From positions 1-32,135 of the forward strand of contig PEYJ01000030.1 of NCBI GenBank assembly GCA_002774425.1: DNA of 32,135 nt. The letters run 5' to 3'. Below, in pieces: positions 28,200 through 32,135 of the stretch. Position 1 is the stretch's first letter. Every line of letters begins with the position of its first letter. Under the pieces are notes generated by a model. It saw only the letters and a list, made by a program, of their open reading frames with translations. It was not told where the DNA came from and ran no database searches. This DNA comes from Parcubacteria group bacterium CG08_land_8_20_14_0_20_48_21. Lineage in GTDB: Bacteria > Patescibacteriota > Patescibacteriia > UBA1544. Made by a program: the position numbers and the translations under genes.

Positions 28200-28275
28200 G
28201 CCGTCGTAGCTCAGTTGGTAGAGCGCATCCATGGTAAGGATGAGGTCTCGGGTTCAACCCCCGACGACGGCTCCA
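28200..28275 (+). tRNA. tRNA-Thr (anticodon GGT), CCA encoded
   Basis: Cloverleaf GCCGTCG/CGACGGC, anticodon loop ATGGTAA, TTCAACC T-loop, terminal CCA. Confidence 0.95.
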
Positions 28276-28361
28276 GGGTCGGTACTCAAGCGGTCAACGA
28301 GAGCAGACTGTAAATCTGCTGGCATACGCCTTCGCAGGTTCGAATCCTGCCCGGCCCACCA
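28276..28361 (+). tRNA. tRNA-Tyr (anticodon GTA), long variable arm, CCA encoded
   Basis: GGGTCGG/CCGGCCC, anticodon stem GCAGA/TCTGC with loop CTGTAAA, T arm GCAGGTTCGAATCCTGC. Confidence 0.95.
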
Positions 28362-28396
28362 CTACAAAACAAGACGGCTTTTTCAAAGCCAGAAGG

Positions 28397-28419
28397 TGGG
28401 CGACGCTCTGCGTCGCCCA
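28397..28419. other. Perfect 10-bp GC-rich hairpin with 3-nt loop
   Basis: TGGGCGACGC TCT GCGTCGCCCA. Confidence 0.8.
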
Positions 28420-28504
28420 TAAAAAAGTCGGTCAATTTTCCGAAAGTCAGATTTTGGTTTGCGGCTTTATAAGCACGTTCGAAACTATTTTAGCAAAAAT
28501 TATT

Positions 28505-28696
28505 ATGTATGCATCGCTTGAGAAACTTATAGAAAAACTCAAAACCTCACCAAGGGTGAAAGGCATTTTTTCTACTGGTACAACTGCAACAAGAATGAAT
28601 CCATCAAGCGATATTGATCTTATAGTTGTATTGGACAAGAATACTGAAAATATCAAATCGGTTTATACGAGTTTGTTAAAAGGACAGGCATTATGA
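28505..28696 (+). CDS. Truncated nucleotidyltransferase-like domain protein (64 aa)
   Basis: GIFSTGTTATRMNPSSDIDLIVVLDK resembles the G[S/T]x10DxD minimal nucleotidyltransferase core; stops soon after. Confidence 0.55.
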   Translation: MYASLEKLIEKLKTSPRVKGIFSTGTTATRMNPSSDIDLIVVLDKNTENIKSVYTSLLKGQAL

Positions 28697-29322
28697 AAAA
28701 ACAGGTTGTCGTCATTCACGGAGGAACAAGTTTTAAGACATACGAGGATTACATCTCGTATCTTAAGAACAAGAAAATAAGTATTGAAAAACTGCGACTG
28801 CGCAAAGAATGGAAAGATACATTGCCATCGGAACTTGGTGATGATTATGAAATTCTCGTACCGCGCATGCCCAATGGCATGAACGCGCACTACGAGGAAT
28901 GGAAACTTTGGTTTGAGAGAATAGCTAACTTACTCAACGACAATGTTGTGCTCGTTGGACATTCTCTTGGCGGAATTTTTCTCGCGAAGTATCTTTCCGA
29001 AAATATTTTCCCAAAAAGAGTTATAGCCACTATGCTTGTAGCGCCTCCTTTTGATGACGGAGGTGAACTTGAGAGCGGAGAGTCGCTTGCGGATTTTGCC
29101 CTACCTTCATCGTTGGCAAAATTTACAGAGCAAAGCGGTAAAATCTATTTAATACACAGTAAAGACGATCCGGTTGTTCCATTTACGCACCTGAAGAAAT
29201 ACCAACAAGCTTTACCCAACGCGGAAACGGTTGTTTTTGAGCATAGAGAGCACTTCAATCAAGAAACGTTTCCCGAAATCATAGCATTGATTAAATCAAT
29301 AGGGTGGCATGGTAATAATTAA
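28693..29322 (+). CDS. Alpha/beta hydrolase, RBBP9/YdeN-like
   Basis: VVVIHGG, nucleophile elbow GHSLGG, DDPVVP, EHRHF-like (HREHFNQ) triad positions. Confidence 0.8.
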   Translation: MKKQVVVIHGGTSFKTYEDYISYLKNKKISIEKLRLRKEWKDTLPSELGDDYEILVPRMPNGMNAHYEEWKLWFERIANLLNDNVVLVGHSLGGIFLAKYLSENIFPKRVIATMLVAPPFDDGGELESGESLADFALPSSLAKFTEQSGKIYLIHSKDDPVVPFTHLKKYQQALPNAETVVFEHREHFNQETFPEIIALIKSIGWHGNN

Positions 29323-29380
29323 CAAAAAAAGCCCCTCTTCCTTTTAAAAATAGCGCCGCGTGAAATACGAAGAACTTTTT

Positions 29381-29409
29381 TTGCCATAATTTCAATAAAA
29401 CGCTATACT
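29381..29409 (+). promoter_or_regulatory. Promoter TTGCCA-17-TATACT
   Basis: TTGCCA 29381-29386, 17-nt spacer, TATACT 29404-29409; ATG at 29417. Confidence 0.65.
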
Positions 29410-29416
29410 TATATTT

Positions 29417-29638
29417 ATGACGACGGTCATTTTTATCACCGGCATACTGAATATCTTGGGCGTGTTGCTACTATTTTTTTCCTGCCGATGTATCGGAGGA
29501 AACTATGCGGCGCGTGCTATGCAATGGTCGTGGTTTCGCTGGTTCTATAAATATCACTGCTGGTACTGGTGGCTGTTTTTCGGGTCGGTTGCGGTGCATG
29601 CCGTACTGGCTTTATATGTCTTTGGTACGCCTTTTTAG
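29417..29638 (+). CDS. Hypothetical small membrane protein (73 aa), two predicted TM segments, Trp-rich
   Basis: ITGILNILGVLLLFFSCRCIGG...WFRWFYKYHCWYWWLFFGSVAVHAVLALYVFGTPF; good promoter directly upstream. Confidence 0.65.
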   Translation: MTTVIFITGILNILGVLLLFFSCRCIGGNYAARAMQWSWFRWFYKYHCWYWWLFFGSVAVHAVLALYVFGTPF

Positions 29639-29698
29639 TCATTGATCCTGTAAAATATTTGCAAAGCAAAATAACGGTTTTACCGTATTTCACTAGGA

Positions 29699-29727
29699 TT
29701 GACGCACGGGAAAATTTTATGTATACT
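29699..29727 (+). promoter_or_regulatory. Promoter for tRNA-Thr(TGT)/rpmG: TTGACG-17-TATACT
   Basis: TTGACG 29699-29704, 17-nt spacer, TATACT 29722-29727. Confidence 0.65.
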
Positions 29728-29730
29728 GTG

Positions 29731-29758
29731 TCGGTAGGGGAAACCTGCCGATGTTTTT
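29731..29758 (+). terminator. Terminator/attenuator-like hairpin between promoter and tRNA-Thr
   Basis: TCGGTAGG GGAAA CCTGCCGA followed by TGTTTTT. Confidence 0.5.
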
Positions 29759-29779
29759 ATCTCACGGTTTTTTATTGAT

Positions 29780-29854
29780 GCCGGGATAGCTCAGTGGTAG
29801 AGCAACGGTTTTGTAAACCGTGGGTCGCAGGTTCAAATCCTGTTCCCGGCTCCA
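29780..29854 (+). tRNA. tRNA-Thr (anticodon TGT), CCA encoded
   Basis: GCCGGGA/TCCCGGC, anticodon stem ACGGT/ACCGT, loop TTTGTAA. Confidence 0.95.
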
Positions 29855-29938
29855 TATAGAACAATTAACATGTGACCATTGACCGTTAATTCGTAACCGG
29901 TGTCATCGTTAGAGTTACCGTCATCGTCATTGAAACGT

Positions 29939-30094
29939 ATGTCCCAAGACAATCTCATGAAGCTTGAGTGTACCGTGTGCAAGAACATCAACTATTTTTC
30001 CCGCAAGAACAAAAAAAAGCTCAAAGATCGTATTGAGCTCAAAAAGCATTGCGCTGCCTGCGGGAAGCACACCTTGCACAAGGAAACGAAATAA
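29939..30094 (+). CDS. rpmG: 50S ribosomal protein L33
   Basis: [44 protein letters not shown], Cys4 L33 pattern. Confidence 0.9.
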   Translation: MSQDNLMKLECTVCKNINYFSRKNKKKLKDRIELKKHCAACGKHTLHKETK

Positions 30095-30127
30095 CGATAC
30101 GATACTTGCACAACGATCCGGGTTCAA

Positions 30128-30201
30128 GGGGGTGTCGGTTAATGGTAAACCACGGGTCTCCAAAACCCGAACTGGGGGTTCGATTCCCTCCACCCCTGCC
30201 A
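30128..30201 (+). tRNA. tRNA-Trp (anticodon CCA), CCA encoded
   Basis: GGGGGTG/CACCCCT acceptor, anticodon stem CGGGT/ACCCG with loop CTCCAAA, discriminator G. Confidence 0.92.
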
Positions 30202-30242
30202 AGAACACAGGAGCCGAGCTTATTGCTCGGTTTGTGTGTTCT
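30202..30242 (+). other. Long hairpin directly 3' of tRNA-Trp (candidate terminator/processing element)
   Basis: AGAACACAGGAGCCGAGC TTATT GCTCGGTTTGTGTGTTCT: 18-position stem, two G-U, one mismatch. Confidence 0.6.
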
Positions 30243-30266
30243 AATACCATCCAGCGCGCTTTGCAC

Positions 30267-30397
30267 CTATTCGGTGATCAGCCGATCTTTTAATCCGTCC
30301 TGGCGTTCCTCAAATTTTTTGTCAACGTATGCAATCGGCGTAAGATCATCGGAAAGCGGCAACGACTTTTTTGACCCATAGCGTTTTATCCTCACGA
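30267..30397 (-). pseudogene. Remnant of triosephosphate isomerase-like sequence on minus strand
   Basis: Minus-strand frames: REDKTLWVKKVVAAF (frameshift) DLTPIAYVDKKFEERQDGLKDRLITE*; compare the intact TpiA here, [45 protein letters not shown]. Confidence 0.6.
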
Positions 30398-30404
30398 AAC
30401 TTAT

Positions 30405-31910
30405 ATGAAGCACACTGCTGCAATAGCAAAAACTGAAGACTTAAGTAAAAGCACAATAATGCAACTGGCACTTTGTGCCGGGTTAGCATTCTATGGGATT
30501 GTTTTTTTATGGAATTTTTTTGAGCGTGGTATTTTTGCTTTGGGAATTAACGCGAGTGTTTTCTTAGCGTTATGCTTATGGCTGTTTGTTTGGACGCTCC
30601 GTAAAAAAGGACGATATTCCCGTTCTGATTTTGCATGGATCATCCCGATCGCTTTGATTATGGCGAGCTACGCCTTTTATGACAACTTGTTCCTCAAAAT
30701 GACCAATTTTCTCGTGCTGCCTATCAGCTTTGTCATCTTTTATAACCAAGCAGTCCTTCCGGACAAAAAAACCAAACCTTGGGATTTTGAGTTTATCCTC
30801 AAGGTCATCGGACGGTTGTTTTCTTTCTTTAAGGATATACGTGTCGTATGTTCAAGTTATGTCAATCTCATTCTTCCTGCAAGAAAAGCAAAGCAGCGTA
30901 TTGCGGCAAGAATTCTCATGGGGCTCATCTTGTTTTTTGCACTCGCATTTACCATCGTTATTCCTCTTTTATCTGCAGCTGATACCATCTTTGCTGAAAA
31001 AATGCAGCATCTGTACCAGTTGATCAAGCAGTTCATTTCCCCGCTATGCATCTATAAACTCATTGCGCTCGCCGTTCTTTCTGTGGTACTTGCAGCAGTA
31101 CTCCGTGCATGGAGTAGGGACTTTCATTATAAGGAAAAAGAAAAACAGAACACCAATATCGATACCATTGTGTCGGGCATTGTTTTAGGAGGTATTTTGG
31201 TGCTGTACATACTTTTTTTATGGGTACAGGTGCATAGATTATGGGTTGGCACTCTGCCCTTTGATTTTAAGGAAACGGAAGATCTTGTTAAAAGCGGGTT
31301 CTGGCAGTTGTTGTTTTTATCATTGCTCAATATTGCTATCTACTTTTTTACCTATAGAAAGACCGTAGCACAGCTGCAAAAGCTATTAGGTGCATTCACC
31401 GTAACTTCATTATTGTTGCTTATTTCAGCAGGCTACCGCATGACTATGTATGTTACATACTACGGCTTCAGCTATGAGAAGTTTTTTGCTTCTTACGCGA
31501 TTCTCTATTGCGCTGTTGTTTTCATCTGGCTTATATCGCGCCTCATGATGAAGCAAAGATCAGATATTTTAAAATTTCTTGCCTTTCTCTTTATTTGGAT
31601 GTACGCGCTGGTAACCATTTTTCCGGTTGAACAAACTATCATGCGTACGAATATTGTGCTTGCACAGGGGGATGGGGCGCGTCTACGATTGTTCGAAATG
31701 ACCATGTTATCACCGGATGTCCTTGGCTTGATACGGCAGTATCAGCAGCAAGGAAAACTCCGAGAGCCGGTTGGTTATTTAGCTCGCGAAGGCGAAGCAA
31801 AATCAAAGGAAGAGTTTGATTGGAATCCATGGATTGAACGGCAGGAAAAAGTGGTAGAGGATAAGAAATGGTACGAGTTGAACGTAATGAATATTCATTA
31901 CCTGCAATAA
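30405..31910 (+). CDS. DUF4173/DUF4153-like multi-TM membrane protein
   Basis: 501 aa, many TM helices; SGYRMTMYVTYYGFSYEKFFASYAIL-type region (here SAGYRMTMYVTYYGFSYEKFFASYA) and C-terminal Ala/Leu repeat region characteristic of DUF4173. Confidence 0.7.
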   Translation: MKHTAAIAKTEDLSKSTIMQLALCAGLAFYGIVFLWNFFERGIFALGINASVFLALCLWLFVWTLRKKGRYSRSDFAWIIPIALIMASYAFYDNLFLKMTNFLVLPISFVIFYNQAVLPDKKTKPWDFEFILKVIGRLFSFFKDIRVVCSSYVNLILPARKAKQRIAARILMGLILFFALAFTIVIPLLSAADTIFAEKMQHLYQLIKQFISPLCIYKLIALAVLSVVLAAVLRAWSRDFHYKEKEKQNTNIDTIVSGIVLGGILVLYILFLWVQVHRLWVGTLPFDFKETEDLVKSGFWQLLFLSLLNIAIYFFTYRKTVAQLQKLLGAFTVTSLLLLISAGYRMTMYVTYYGFSYEKFFASYAILYCAVVFIWLISRLMMKQRSDILKFLAFLFIWMYALVTIFPVEQTIMRTNIVLAQGDGARLRLFEMTMLSPDVLGLIRQYQQQGKLREPVGYLAREGEAKSKEEFDWNPWIERQEKVVEDKKWYELNVMNIHYLQ

Positions 31911-32135
31911 AAGAAATAATAGAGCTTATTGTTGTCCCATGAGGTGCTGTTGCTCAATTGTCGGAAGCATAAAGGACGGCATGCACAATTATCGGGATTA
32001 TTACACCAAAGAAAAAGAAAAAATTTTGCAGAGATATGAGCAGTATCTGTGGATAACTCAAACATCCAACCATCTTTACTCCATCCGCATACATTGAAAT
32101 ACGCTGATATCAGCTAAATATAAACACTCTTGACA

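Noticed and set aside
28231-28422. 63-aa ORF
   Set aside because: Translates through the two tRNA genes.
29964-30293. ORFs of 107-110 aa on both strands across 29927-30381
   Set aside because: Overlap rpmG and tRNA-Trp; no domain support.
31981-32097. 38-aa ORF MHNYRDYYTKEKEKILQRYEQYLWITQTSNHLYSIRIH
   Set aside because: Too short and without recognisable family; not preceded by U or a promoter.

Overview
The window is a bacterial chromosome segment that looks like a Patescibacteria/CPR (probably Parcubacteria-type) genome. Support for this: no rpmD (L30) between rpsE and rplO, a zinc-ribbon L24, charged extensions on L22 and L23, and TGA used as stop. The core is one long str/S10/spc superoperon: rpsL, rpsG, fusA, Phd-like ORF, tuf, rpsJ, then an unusual 315-nt gap, then rplC-rplD-rplW-rplB-rpsS-rplV-rpsC-rplP-rpmC-rpsQ-rplN-rplX-rplE-rpsN-rpsH-rplF-rplR-rpsE-rplO-secY. 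It is followed by a CaCA-type exchanger, adk, map, ruvX/yqgF, recO, a frameshifted pyrE-like gene, aspS, DUF1653, scpA, scpB, a D-Ala-D-Ala carboxypeptidase, a small multidrug export-like protein, tpiA, a TPR protein, four tRNAs, rpmG, an alpha/beta hydrolase and a DUF4173-like membrane protein. A decayed IS1595-type transposase lies at the left edge. I found no CRISPR array, defence island or rRNA. The most interesting signals are non-coding: (1) a structured, terminator-ended element in the rpsJ-rplC gap with a competing local hairpin; (2) near-universal U immediately before AUG with almost no Shine-Dalgarno sequences, plus promoters that predict leaderless mRNAs; (3) several inter-cistronic hairpins; (4) two abutting tRNA genes with no spacer; (5) decayed remnants, including an antisense-strand TPI-like fragment. 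All calls are from reading the sequence by eye; no homology search or folding program was run.
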